29,756 nt of DNA from Spirogloea muscicola (GCA_009602725.1 WELB01000311.1:67171-96926); one strand, 5' to 3'; positions 11,211-21,352 are shown, counted from the first letter of the stretch. Notes: generated by a model from the sequence alone, not told the origin. A program made the numbers and translations.

Positions 11211-11552
11211 CAGTAAAACCTGTCTAAGATTATGCGGTCGGTTGGGGAGGTTTGTATGACGATACACAGGATATAACGGTACAAAGGTTGCGCGATCCGT
11301 CGCACGGCCGTCGCACGGTCGCACGCCATCGCACGGTCTGCCGCACGGTCCGTCCGCACGGTCCGTCCATAAAGACTGCGTGTTATTGAGGGATATCCAT
11401 AGGTGTTAGCTTATATTTTGAGAAAAACATATAAAGTATGGAAATATAGAGGAGTATAAGCTTATGCCACTAAACTGACTCGGTTTGCCAGAATATGATA
11501 ACGTTATACAGGATATAAGCTAATGGAGGATAATCTTAGACAGGTTTTACTG
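11211..11552. mobile_element. Non-autonomous DNA transposon (pogo/mariner-like MITE), 342 bp
   Basis: The left end (11211-11233) starts CAGTAAAACCTGTCTAAG, and the right end (11530-11552) is its exact reverse complement over 23 bases. Both ends are flanked by TA (11209-11210 and 11553-11554), the target-site duplication of the Tc1/mariner superfamily. CAGT-type ends with ACCTGTC recall pogo/Tigger elements. An ACAGGATATAA motif occurs near both ends (about 11266 and 11509). There is no transposase ORF. The interior has an irregular CGCACGGTC repeat at 11290-11370. Confidence 0.85.
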
Positions 11553-11554
11553 TA

Positions 11555-12144
11555 CATGGTCTAATTAGCCGAGCCTCGTATCAAGCCTAAAATAATACAT
11601 TTCCCTTGTGAATGCTATGTCTATCATGCTAAGCGCGTGTTCGAGGTATTCACAATCGATAATAGTTGTATGTTCACAATCAGTTAAGGATGCCGTTCCT
11701 AGTACATCTTTCTCGAGGCTGCAAAGGTGCTGCACAGCCCAGTACTAAGGATGACATTGCAAGAAGCTAATTGCAGCTGGCTTTTTGCCAGCTGCTTTTC
11801 TCTCCATCGTAAAAACATGTGGAGTGCAGAGCACGACTAAATAAGAGTGTGCCTTGACTGTCCTATGACTGCCAGCGTGTCGGCTAGCAATGACGGGCTT
11901 GAGCCCAAGGAAGCTCAGAAGCTGGCAGTCGAGTCACAGTATACTAAGCTCATCAGAAGCTGCAGAGGACACCACGGCGGCCCAGGCCTCTCTTGAGGAG
12001 GCACGGCTGTGGTGTCAACGGCAGGCAATGCTGTCACCTTATTCTAAACTACCGGCCTATGCCCTTAAGGGGGCCTCTGCTGGTGGTAGATAGAAAGGAG
12101 TGTGTGCATCAGAGAAGCCATGTCCGTACATATCGTACTCATGA
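11555..12144. other. Intergenic, 3' flank of EXORDIUM-like gene A
   Basis: No gene is recognised here. A perfect 9-bp stem with a T5 loop lies at 11773-11795 (GCAGCTGGC-TTTTT-GCCAGCTGC). The rest is the likely 3' flank of the minus-strand gene ending at 12145. Confidence 0.4.
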
Positions 12145-15100
12145 TCATGGCCTCTTGATGTGGTGAGTGTTCTGATGCTTCTTTGGCAGTGGTGGTGGTG
12201 GTGGTGGTGTTGGAGGTGGTGGTGGTGGTGGTGGTGGTGGTGGTGGTGCCAGCGGCGGCTTCACTGGTGGAAATGGTGGCGTGCGATGGACACCTGCTGC
12301 GGTAATCAGTCGCGGGCAGGCGTTGGTCACACTGTCTAGAGGTGCGCAGAGGAGCCGCGTGCTGTCGAAAATTGTGCCGCTGGGGCACGTGACACGCATA
12401 GCGTCCACGCCGTTGACACAGACGCAGAAGGACTGGCAGGTTGCATCATCAAAAGCGGTAGCGAAGCCCGAAGTCTGCAACACCACCAGTACATCCGTCA
12501 GGTCGAGTGGAAGCACCTGCCAGGTGGGCTGCAATATTCTGTGCCTAGATCTTTATTATGTCGCAACTTGAATTAGCACTAGAAGCGATGCGGCTGACAG
12601 ATAACTTACAGCAGGCTAGTCTTACTGAGGAGTGCTGCCTGCGCCGAGCTGCTGCTCACCGTGTTTGTGCAGCAGGAGCTGGAGGCAGGCGCCGCGGCCA
12701 CATTACAAGTTGCAGCGGCAGGCTGTGCCGGACTGCTGGCATTTGTTGGAGGCGGCGGCGAGGGACTTGAGGGGGCGGTGGGAGTTGGGGAAGGCGGAGC
12801 CGGAGATGGAGGTGGGGGCGTGGGTGGCGGAGGAGATGGTGGGGGCGGCGATGGCGACGGAGGGGGNNNNNNNNNNNNNNNNNNNNNNNNNNNNNNNNNN
12901 NNNNNNNNNNNNNNNNNNNNNNNNNNNNNNNNNNNNNNNNNNNNNNNNNNNNNNNNNNNNNNNNNNNNNNNNNNNNNNNNNNNNNNNNNNNNNNNNNNNN
13001 NNNNNNNNNNNNNNNNNNNNNNNNNNNNNNNNNNNNNNNNNNNNNNNNNNNNNNNNNNNNNNNNNNNNNNNNNNNNNNNNNNNNNNNNNNNNNNNNNNNN
13101 NNNNNNNNNNNNNNNNNNNNNNNNNNNNNNNNNNNNNNNNNNNNNNNNNNNNNNNNNNNNNNNNNNNNNNNNNNNNNNNNNNNNNNNNNNNNNNNNNNNN
13201 NNNNNNNNNNNNNNNNNNNNNNNNNNNNNNNNNNNNNNNNNNNNNNNNNNNNNNNNNNNNNNNNNNNNNNNNNNNNNNNNNNNNNNNNNNNNNNNNNNNN
13301 NNNNNNNNNNNNNNNNNNNNNNNNNNNNNNNNNNNNNNNNNNNNNNNNNNNNNNNNNNNNNNNNNNNNNNNNNNNNNNNNNNNNNNNNNNNNNNNNNNNN
13401 NNNNNNNNNNNNNNNNNNNNNNNNNNNNNNNNNNNNNNNNNNNNNNNNNNNNNNNNNNNNNNNNNNNNNNNNNNNNNNNNNNNNNNNNNNNNNNNNNNNN
13501 NNNNNNNNNNNNNNNNNNNNNNNNNNNNNNNNNNNNNNNNNNNNNNNNNNNNNNNNNNNNNNCGGGCGCGGCGGCGGCGGTGGCCGTGGCGGCGGAGGCG
13601 GCCGTGGCGATGGCGGCGGCTTGCTATTGAGCGGCGCGCCGGGGGCTGCAGGAGGAGGGTTCCATGGAGGAGGGAACGGAGGAGGGAAGGGGGGAGGAGA
13701 CGGAGGCGGTGGGGGCAGGCTCTGCGCCTGCGAAGCCAGCGCCAAAGCAAGCCGTCCGTGCTTCGTATGAGGCCAAGCATAAGTCGAGGCAACTTCTCAG
13801 AGTCCAGATGTCAAGCCTGATGCATGCCTTCAGCGTGACTGGCAGCTGCATAAGAGGTGCGCTCACCGTCAGCTTGCAGTCGCCTCGCAGTGGGTCCCAC
13901 AATATCTGTACCATGTACTTCTGGCTTGACGGTCCTTGCAAGTTGTATGCGTACAACCCGCCCGACGAGCGTGCCGTGCGGACCTGGTCCGTGGTTCCGA
14001 ATTGCCACGCGCAGAGGTCTGCAAGACGAGCAATGCTGCCACAATGAAGGGTGGACGGCGACACAACGCTCCGCTAGTGCATTGCAAGTTCGTGCATGTC
14101 TGCGAGCTGGAGCAGCTCAATTGCCGAGCTACAAGCAATGGCAACGCACCTGCAACCTCTGCACCTTGATTCGGTCCGCCATCCTGGATGCTCCACCCTG
14201 TACCCGGGATGGGGTCCGTCGCAACCTCTGCCAACTCGTGACCCAGAATGTTGACAATGCCGTCAATTCCCTGGTCACCGCTTGGCGAAGTTGTGGTGCC
14301 GTCCACGATCCCAATTGGTGCGCAGCCGTAAAGGCAGTCAGGGGTTGATGAGGAGTCTCCCATGAACGCAACTGCCAGCACCCCAAGAGGAGACACAACA
14401 TTCAGTCACATTGTTGACACAGTTTTTATCCTAGCAAGGCACTTGACTGCAGACTTTGATCCAAGTTTGTCTGCCAACTTACACTTGATGGCAGTTGATT
14501 TGCCTGCTGCTGTGTAGGTCGTGGCATCATGGTAGCCACAATAGGCACTACAGAAGGCTCCTTCTACGACGTCTTTGCTGCAAAGATATAGGGATTGGAA
14601 GTTGATAAACGTCAGTACCTTTTGCCACCTACATGCGGAATGCAGGCAAATGTGTGCTGGCACATATGGGTCACTTGAAGAGGCAGACTGACCTGGTGAT
14701 CACGACATACACCCCGTTCGCATCCACTGGGAGCACCTTCGAATCCAACGCCCTGGTAAGAAAGAGCCAACCATAAGTGAGCTTGCCATACTTGGAGAAT
14801 GACAACGTATGTGCATTCTACTTTGTGCCCAATTTCATGCGCAGTTGGTCAGAGATCTCATACCCCTGACAAGAAGTCAATCAATTGTGGCGCTAGCGAC
14901 AAGGTTGTGCTCCTTGCAAAGCAGTGTAACAAGACCTTTGTTTTCTCTCTGAATAGGAGAGAAAAGGAATATGCAATTACCTTTGAACTATAGGGAAGAC
15001 GCCAGTCATTAAGCTAGCTCCTTGAGAGTAGGAATCATAGGTTTCCTTCTTCAACGTCAACTGAGAGGTGACCTTTTGGCCATTGCCATCCTGATATAGG

Positions 15101-16198
15101 GCAGCCACCTGCACAAGACCGGGAGGGTAGTGAGCTTAGTCACTTTCTCTGGTTGATAGGTGACTCTAAACCTACTTGTCAGAAAGCATACAGTGCAAAT
15201 ACCAGCCTTTTACAACGTCACATGTCTGCCTCTATATGCAAGAAGCTCAACATAAGGAGAAGTTTGCCTCTCAGGAGAAGTTTGCCTCACCCTCCACCAG
15301 TCTTTTACGCTCGGGCTCGGCTGCGTCCCTCCATCGCTGCTGCAAGCAGCTATGAAGTTCCGGACGGGGGCCAGCTTCGAACTGTTTGTCCAGGCGCCGT
15401 ACCATATTATGTACACCGATAGGTCTGCAGATTGGAGGACAATTGATCGTCTTAGAGGACTGCGCACCCACTTCTTGTCGCTCCTGTGTGAGAAACTCAG
15501 AAAGGACACGCTGCAGCATCCTGCAGGTGGCCACACACTGCAGCTTCCAGTCCCCCACTGCCTTTGGCTAGACTTCGGTGCAGCAGGTAGACTGCCAGCC
15601 ATACAGCCCGCAGCAAGCGGAGGTTCTGTGAGGTACCTTCCACCATGACTGGCCCGCCTTGGTACTCCATTCCCTGAGCAGTGAAGCCTGTGTCATTGCT
15701 ACTGCCAGCATAGAGCTCGGACTTGCTGCTCTCGGGCTCCTTGCTCTTCTGGGCAGCCCGAAAGGCCAATTTGGAAGCTTTGCTCCTGCGCCACGCACAC
15801 CCTAGAGGCTCTGGTCAGGTGACAGCTTCAGAGGGAGGGTAGGGGGTGAGGGCTGGACAGGAGGAAACTGAAAGGGCGAGGGGCAATCAGATATCTCAGG
15901 GAAAGCAACAGATACAAGAGGGTTTAAGGGGCCACAAAGCGGTGGCCAGAACGGAGAAGAGGAAATGGTGGCGCTGCAAGATCTGACAGAACGATCTGAA
16001 CGAAGTAATAGCGCATTGTTCTGAGCAAGGCGTGCACCTGCTGCGAATCGGGTAAATGGCTTTGTGTGAGTTGGCCTCGACAAGCCCGCAGAGAAGCAGA
16101 GCGGCCAGCAGCAGCGCTCCGCGAGCTGGCCTGCTGCACCACCGTGTGGTGGCCACGGCGGCCCCGTGCCTTGGGGCCTGCCGCACCCACTTGCTCAT
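12145..16198 (-). CDS. EXORDIUM-like gene A: secreted PHI-1/EXO domain + Pro-rich linker + CBM14-like module
   Basis: This is a predicted secreted cell-wall protein. Exons in transcript order: 16198-16038, 15785-15637, 15424-15291, 15108-14981, 14752-14693, 14577-14483, 14371-14165, 14018-13867, 13727-12660 and 12474-12145. All join in phase to about 827 codons including a 696-base N gap. The N-terminus has a signal peptide (RGALLLAALLLCGLVEANS). EXO-domain landmarks are YQGGPVMVE, SVYIIWYGAW, DWWR, SKDVVEGAFCSAYCGYHD, FAFMGDSSS, GIDGIVNILGHELAEVATDP, DLCAWQF and YNLQGPSSQKYMVQILWDP. A long SPPPP linker leads to CC-x15-C-x3-C-x-C-x10-C-x12-C-x9-C, containing CPSGTIFD, then a second polyproline tail coded by the GGT run at 12186-12248. 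The last exon could instead begin at 12529. Chitin binding is inferred from the cysteine pattern. Confidence 0.82.
12867..13562. other. Assembly gap (696 N) inside the Pro-rich linker of gene A
   Basis: The Ns interrupt exon 9 of EXORDIUM-like gene A between CCCCCT/CCGCC-type repeats that code for proline on both sides. The stated gap length is a multiple of three and keeps the frame, but it may be only an estimate. The true linker length is unknown. Confidence 0.95.
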
Positions 16199-16939
16199 CT
16201 TGTGCTCTGCTCCAATGGGCGCATCCGCCCAAGCTCTAGAACAGCCTCATGGGCAGCCACGCGGGTGCTGGAGACTGCCTAGAGTCCGCAGCTCCCGCAG
16301 TGCTAGCTCCAGAAGCTGCACCCGTTCACCTGGCAGGAGCGAGCCGGAGCGCTGGGCTTCGCAAACCTCGGGCTGCGGAGAAGGGCGAGAAGCTGCACAA
16401 CCGCTGCCCGCAACGGTGCCCGGCCGGCCCCGAGCTCGTCGTGAGCCAAGTTGGGCGCCGGCCCCAGGTGGGTCGGGCTGCCGAGAGCCTCCCGCAACGG
16501 CAAGAGGACGCCGGCGGCTGCGATGGCCTCCGAGCTCGTGGAGAGAGCGGCAACGACGGTTCCGGCAGCAGCGGCGGCGGCGGCGGCGGAGGAGCGGCTG
16601 CAGAGGCCGAGCGCCGGCTGCGAGAGCTGAGGAGGTGGGGTACCGCGCGAGAGAGCCGGCAGCGGCAACTGCGGCTCCTCGTCTTGCTCGCACTGGCGAC
16701 TGCGACGGCGGATGGGACGGGGGAGGAGGAGGTGCACACCGGCGGGCGGGACGGGAGGGGAGGGTCCTGGGGGAGGTACGAGGGCCGGGGGCGAGCACGA
16801 AGAACGCGGCTGCTGATGTCTTAACAGCAGCCGTGAAGGCCAGCCAGGTGAATACAGAGGGTGTTCAAGACCGCATTCAGGGATCCACAGGGCTATGGAC
16901 AGGCAGAGCGGGCGGAGGGGCGAGCAGCAGCCGTGGCGG
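16199..16939. other. GC-rich 5' flank of gene A
   Basis: This very GC-rich stretch has open frames on both strands and a GGC triplet run near 16571-16590. None of the conceptual products has a recognisable domain. It probably carries the promoter of the minus-strand gene starting at 16198. Confidence 0.4.
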
Positions 16940-17060
16940 GAGGCGAGGACACAGACTCTTCCAGTACCGGGCGATGGCTGTGAAAATGGCCAGCCCAAAT
17001 GAATGATGGTGAGTGGTAGACAAAGTTCGAAGGAGCCAGAAAAGCAAGGAGAGGGGAATG
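16940..17060 (-). mobile_element. LINE-like hairpin unit
   Basis: GGCGATGGCTGTGAAAATGG, CCAGCCCAAATGAATG and TTCGAAGGAGCCAGAAAAG at 16972-17043 match the minus-orientation units at 9571-9780. This is a lone 3' hairpin unit without an ORF end. Confidence 0.55.
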
Positions 17061-17690
17061 TGGGTATCTCCCCATGTGCTTGCCACTTGGCTTGCACCTG
17101 GCCACACAGGCCCCCGCATCAGTCAATACACAACACACTGTTTCCATGGCGGGGGCAAAGCGAAGGTGGGGCCGGCCAGGGGCGGTGCCACGGGGGAGCG
17201 GGCGGGCTGCGCGAGCGCCCGGGCGGGCGCCCGGCCCGTGCGCNTTGCGCCTCCTCCCGCCGGTCCGTCCGTCCGATGAGGCATCGGACGGGCGTGAGTG
17301 ACCCGCTCAAACCAGCGCGCGAGCGGGGGCAGCTATTTCGGGCCATGGCGGCGCCGCCCCCCGCCGAGCGCTCCTCGACTGCGGGGGGCGCCACGCCGAC
17401 CGCCGTTGACAGGAAGCGAAGCCCGGGGGGCTATAGCCACCACAACCAGAATGCACGGGGCCAAGCGAGGGCCGGCCATGGGGCTGCGCCGCCCGGCCAT
17501 GGGCGCTGTGTATGCGCCGCCCGCCGCCCTCCCGCAGCTCCGGGCGCGTCGCGGCTGCAGCTCTCCGCCGCCTGCTCCTGCTGCTACAGCGGCGGCCCGC
17601 CCGCCCAATCCGGATGGGCTCCCATCCCAGGACGCGGCTTCCTTGAGGCCACCCTGATGCTCGCGCATCAGGGCGGCTAAGGGTGGGACC
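17061..17690. other. GC-rich intergenic DNA with two perfect hairpins
   Basis: No gene is recognised. A 10-bp perfect stem with a 3-base loop lies at 17269-17291 (CCGTCCGATG/CATCGGACGG). A 9-bp stem with a 4-base loop lies at 17652-17673 (CCCTGATGC/GCATCAGGG). A single ambiguous base is at 17244. Confidence 0.45.
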
Positions 17691-17699
17691 CATGTGGTC

Positions 17700-18135
17700 G
17701 GCTCAGGATCTTCAGGGGCTTCGGGATCTAGGAGAGTGCCTCACTCAAAGGGCTGTGAAAAGCCAGCCCAAAAAGAGAACAGCGCTTCCAAGTGGACTGG
17801 TGGCTGTGAGAGGCCAGCCTGTGAGAGGCCAGCCCAAAAGAATGTACAAGGTCTGAAGGGGCCGGATAGCGTAAGAAGCAAGATACTAATTGTTAAGACG
17901 GCAGCAAGGGGGCTCTCAGTAACCGCGAGTCAGTAAGTGCAAGTCAAAGTAGCTAGCAGGCGGAAATACGTCGCCCTGACGGAAACCGGAGGCAGCAGCT
18001 AAGGCGCGGCCTGCACGCGGCCTTGCTCCAAAATGAAGTAACAGGAGAAAGAAACGAAGAAGAAAGTGCGCGCCCATAGAGGAGGGGCTGGCAGAGGAAC
18101 GAGCTCTGCCCAAGGGGGCAAGGGCTGAGAAAGAG
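17700..18135 (-). mobile_element. 5'-truncated LINE-like copy with 3' hairpins
   Basis: On the minus strand, 18050-17934 reads RAGRALAAASGFRQGDVFPP, then ASYFDLHLLTRGY and stop. This is almost the same C-terminus as 19430-19533 on the plus strand. Downstream on the minus strand are hairpins, including a doubled GGCTGGCCTCTCACA near 17815-17840 and GGGCTGGCTTTTCACAGCCC near 17750-17772. Confidence 0.72.
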
Positions 18136-18139
18136 TTCG

Positions 18140-18975
18140 TGAGAATGCCAAACCACAGAAGTATGAGCTTGTGAAAGGAGTCAGGAGAAGATACTCTTCA
18201 AGGGCTTACATCCAAGGAATGGCTGAGAAAGGCCTAAGCCCACAAGAAGTGAGAGTACCGAGAATGAGGCGATGGCTGTGAAAGAAGAAGAAGCAGCAGT
18301 TCAAAGAAAGGCGAGGGCTGTTAAAGCCCAGACCGCAGAAGCTCGAAAAAGGCTGCAAAAAGACGGAAAGGGGAGTATCGATGTAAAAGTGCGCTCAACC
18401 AAAGGGGGCGAGGGCTGTGAAGAATCGAGCTCTTCTAAAGTGGGCGGGGACTGTGAAAGGCCAGCCCAAACGAGGTAGGGCAAGGTTCAAAGGGGCCGGC
18501 AAGGAGGGCGGACGACGGGCTTTTGCGGGCGCGCTCGACGCAGCTGACGAGGCGATCTGGCCTGAAGAAGTGATAGAACTCTTCCTGGGGCCGAGGGCTG
18601 TGTATAGGCGAAGTCAGCTCTTCCTAAGGGAGGCGAGGGCTGTGAAAGAAGAAGTGGCTCTCCCAATGGGGCAAAGGGCTAAGATAAGCCAGCCCAAACA
18701 AAGAACTGACAAGGTGCGAAGGGGCAAAGCTACGAAGGGGCCAAAAGCGCTGTCAGAACTGGGGTAGGATGAACCACTCAACAACTACGAGTGAGGAGCC
18801 GCAAATCCGACAGACTAGCTGCCGGAGAACAATCCCCCTGACGAAAGCCAGAGGCTGAGCACGGCCAGCACGTAGGTGCAAAGCGTGGGCCATGGACCGC
18901 TGTGCAACGCCAGCTCGGAATGGAACAAAGGATGCAAGTAAGCTCTTCCAAAGGGGGCAAGGTCTGCGAAGGCCA
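18140..18975 (-). mobile_element. LINE-like ORF end followed by an array of diverged hairpin units
   Basis: The ORF end lies at about 18960-18775 (minus), with LHLRAGRAQP, then GGCAGCTAGTCTGTCGGAT and the LLTRS-like end. Below it, 18770-18140 holds a run of diverged hairpin units: GGGCTGGCTTATCTTAGCCC (18676-18695), ones near 18645, 18595, 18455 and 18415, and remnants to 18140. The spacing is roughly 60-110 bases. No frame survives. Confidence 0.6.
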
Positions 18976-19304
18976 GCCACACGCCAGCGGCTGGGGCTCG
19001 ACGCGGCGGCGGGCCAGAGCTCGGCCAAGAGCTCGCGGTTGGCCGCCGCGGATGCGCCTCCCCAGCGGCGGCGGCCGCCGTCGGCGGGTAATGATGCGTG
19101 TGTATTAAGAGATGGGGAGGGGTTGCCCAGCCCGCCGCCCCGAGCCGGGGCCCGCGCGCCCGCCGCCCGTCGAAGCGGCCGAGGCGAGCGCACCCCCGCC
19201 GCCGTGCCGACCGCGCGATCACCGACCGGGTGGCGTGGGGCCCCGCGCCCCATCGTCGCCAGTGGCCCACAGTCACTCTCTGTCCACTCATTTCGAGCTG
19301 CCTT
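18976..19304. other. GC-rich spacer between opposed retroelement arrays
   Basis: This separates the minus-oriented array on the left from plus-oriented copies on the right. I see no gene or recognised repeat in it. Confidence 0.35.
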
Positions 19305-19700
19305 TCCACCTGCTTCCCCTGGCCCCTTCACGTACTTTGTTCATTCTTTTTTGGGCTGGCTTTTCCAGCCCCTATCCTCCTCCGCTTGGCTATCTCTTTG
19401 CAGCGGTCCCTTGCGTTCGCGGTTCACCTGCGCGCCGGCTGCGCTTTGGCTGCGGCCTCCGGCTACCGTCAGGGTGACGTCTTTCCGCCGTCTAGCTATT
19501 CAGACTTGCATCTTCTGACTAGAGGTTACTGAGAGTCCCCTTGCTGCTGTCTTAGTACTTAGCACCCAGGCTTCTTCTGTCCTTGTCCATTCCTTTTTGG
19601 GCTGGCCTCTCCCAGCCACCAGTCAATCTGGCCGCGCTTGTTCTTTTATCCTCAATGGGCGAGCACTTTCTTCTTCTTTCCACCACCTTTGGATAAGCTT
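19305..19700 (+). mobile_element. LINE-like tandem: hairpin unit, ORF end, further hairpin units
   Basis: A hairpin unit (GGGCTGG...CCAGCCC at 19351-19372) runs straight into an ORF end at 19385-19533. That end is read as HLRAGCALAAASGYRQGDVF, then SYSDLHLLTRGY and stop. It is followed by GGGCTGGCCTCTCCCAGCC near 19599 and a CCTCAATGGGCGAGC block at 19649. The order hairpin, ORF end, hairpin repeats that seen at 7560-8330. Confidence 0.72.
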
Positions 19701-19834
19701 ACATTACTCTTTTCTATATCTTTTGAGTCAGGATTTTTTAAGTCAGGCCACTGGCTTCCGTGGCCTTCGTTCGGGCTGGCTTATCACAGCATCCTCCCCC
19801 TGTTCTGACATAGCAAATTCAGGCCCCTTTGAAG

Positions 19835-19885
19835 AAATGGCACATCCAATGGGGGCAAGGGCTGCGAAAAGCCAGCCCAAAAAGA
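19835..19885 (-). repeat. Inverted LINE-like hairpin unit
   Basis: GGCACATCCAATGGGGGCAA, GGGCTGCGAAAAGCCAGCCC and AAAAAG form the reverse complement of the unit at 20117-20163. It separates two plus-strand copies. Confidence 0.6.
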
Positions 19886-19904
19886 AGTGTACCGTACCGT
19901 TCGT

Positions 19905-20170
19905 AGTGTACCGAATGCGCCTGGCCGTCTCGCTGCAGAGGTCGATGGCCCGCGCGCTGCACCTTCGTGCCGGCAGAGCCGTCGCTGCTGCCTCTGGCTC
20001 TGGCCAGGGGACCCACTTCCAAGAGCCTAGCATCTCTGATCTGCGGCTGCTTAGCAGGGATAACTGAGTGAATTGTAGCTGCTACACGCTGGTAGGCCCA
20101 TCCGAACCTTTATTCTTTTTGGGCTGGCTTTTCGCAGCCCTTGCCCCCATTGGGAGTGCCACTTTTTTCT
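19905..20170 (+). mobile_element. 5'-truncated LINE-like copy with 3' hairpin
   Basis: Positions 19909-20067 encode YRMRLAVSLQRSMARALHLR, then AGRAVAAASGSGQG, SISDLRLLSR and stop (TGA). The hairpin GGGCTGGCTTTTCGCAGCCC (20120-20139) follows 50 bases later, with CCCCCATTGGGAGTGCCAC. This is the cleanest 3' end of the family here. Everything 5' of the last 50 or so codons is missing. Confidence 0.75.
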
Positions 20171-20198
20171 TTCTTTTCACAGCCTTGTTTGTATTTAT

Positions 20199-20277
20199 TT
20201 GAGCTCACTTCCGTGGTGGTGCTCCAGCTCCCCGTTTGCTTGAGCTCACTTCCATGGCGGTGCTCCGGCTCCCCGAG
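20199..20277. repeat. 41-bp tandem repeat, two copies
   Basis: TTGAGCTCACTTCC.TGG.GG, then TGCTCC.GCTCCCCG, occurs at 20199 and again at 20240 with a few substitutions. It lies just 3' of the retroelement copy. Confidence 0.8.
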
Positions 20278-20381
20278 TTAGCCTGTCGGGTTTGCATGTG
20301 CTCACTTGTGGGTACGTTTTGGATAGAGCACAGTCAGATCTACTAACGTCACACTGTTACTTTTAGCCCCCATTGACATAT

Positions 20382-20438
20382 GGGTTTTAGGGTTTAGGGT
20401 ATAAGGGTTTAGACCCTAAACCTAACCCCTAAACCTAA
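20382..20438. repeat. Inverted interstitial telomere repeat (TTTAGGG / CCCTAAA junction)
   Basis: About four slightly degenerate TTTAGGG-type repeats (20382-20411) meet about three CCCTAAA-type repeats (20413-20438) with one base between. The orientation, G-rich then C-rich on one strand, is that of two chromosome ends joined head to head. The repeat unit is the plant/green-algal one. Confidence 0.85.
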
Positions 20439-20439
20439 A

Positions 20440-20641
20440 TTTCTTGCACCAGCTTTTGCCTGATCAGTGTATTTGCTAAAATGGCCTTCCTTTTCCTTTC
20501 AGCGCACCGCGCGCCTTCTCCTTTCTACGTAGCCCCACTTTCTTTACTAGCTTTTGCCTGAACAGTGCATCTGCTCAAAATTGGCCTTCCTTCCATTCCA
20601 AGCGCATTGTTTTTCATTCCAAGCGCACCGCGCGCCTTCCT
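20440..20641. repeat. ~98-bp subtelomere-like tandem repeat, two copies
   Basis: The unit begins AGCTTTTGCCTGA.CAGTG, runs through TGGCCTTCCTT and ends AGCGCACCGCGCGCCTTC. It starts at 20451 and 20549, with a CATTCCAAGCGCA insertion/duplication in the second copy. It directly adjoins the telomere-repeat junction. Confidence 0.75.
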
Positions 20642-20669
20642 CTTGCGGGCCCCGCCCGTTGCCTCCTCC

Positions 20670-20925
20670 CGGTACCAGACATCGATCGGCGACCTCCACA
20701 ATCGGCTGACCCCGTGGTCACTGAGCGGGTCGGCTTAACAGCAGGTTATGTGCAGCTGCATATGTGCTCAGCCACTCAGGCCTCCCATCGCTCGTTACAC
20801 ATTTTCCACCGCGGCGCGTGTACCTGCGCACTCGCTCAGTTGCTCACCCGCCCACCCTTGCATATGTGGACTGGTGTTCGGGTGTCGATTAGCGACGTAT
20901 TCCTGCTGACTTTGGCTTAGTAGCA
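20670..20925 (+). mobile_element. Two LINE-like ORF-end fragments of the second subfamily
   Basis: ATCGATCGGCGACCTCCACA followed by CCCGTGGTCACTGAGCGGGTC (20681-20731) matches the end of the minus-strand ORF at 8376 (SISDL...TRGY, stop, CGGGTC). GTCGATTAGCGACGTATTCC to GGCTTAG (20884-20920) is a second, more diverged copy. Neither has the hairpin units. Confidence 0.5.
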
Positions 20926-21352
20926 GGTGATGGACATCCGTGGATGTTCTTGCCCTCATACTTGGCCATTCCGACCCTCCATCACTCAGACAGACTTTGC
21001 CTCGTGCAGACCTGCCCGCACCAACCAGCGGGGCTTCTGTCCGGCCGACAGAGTGGCTCGGCTCCACGGGCTCTGCCTCTCCCGAGAGCCCAGCTCTTTC
21101 GGAACCTACAAGGTCACCTTTTCTCTACTCGGGGATTATCAGCATCAAGCACGGGTTCTCTGGCGCGCCCTCCTGCTGCAACATTTCTCGTGGCTCTTTT
21201 GATGACCAACCCAGATGACCAGCCAGACCCGGCATGTCGTGCACGGCACGGGCAATATGCACTTAAGGTCTGAAAGGCTACGAGCGCAGAATTGCATCAA
21301 GCATGTCATAGTTGGCGAAGATAGAGTCATAGTGGCGTAGAAGTCAGAGTAA
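20926..21352. other. Intergenic, 3' flank of EXORDIUM-like gene B
   Basis: No gene is recognised. Overlapping short frames on the plus strand are unsupported. The right part is the likely 3' untranslated region of the minus-strand gene ending at 21353. Confidence 0.4.

Noticed and set aside
11290-11370. CGCACGGTC repeats as a CRISPR-like array
   Set aside because: The repeats are short and irregular without spacers, in a eukaryotic MITE interior.
12281-12571. Plus-strand 96-codon frame
   Set aside because: It is the antisense of the CBM14-like exon of gene A, whose cysteine pattern is conserved in two paralogs.
16056-17097. Open frames of 316 and 264 codons on opposite strands
   Set aside because: They mirror each other in GC-rich DNA, show no domain or splice logic, and overlap a retroelement hairpin unit at the right.
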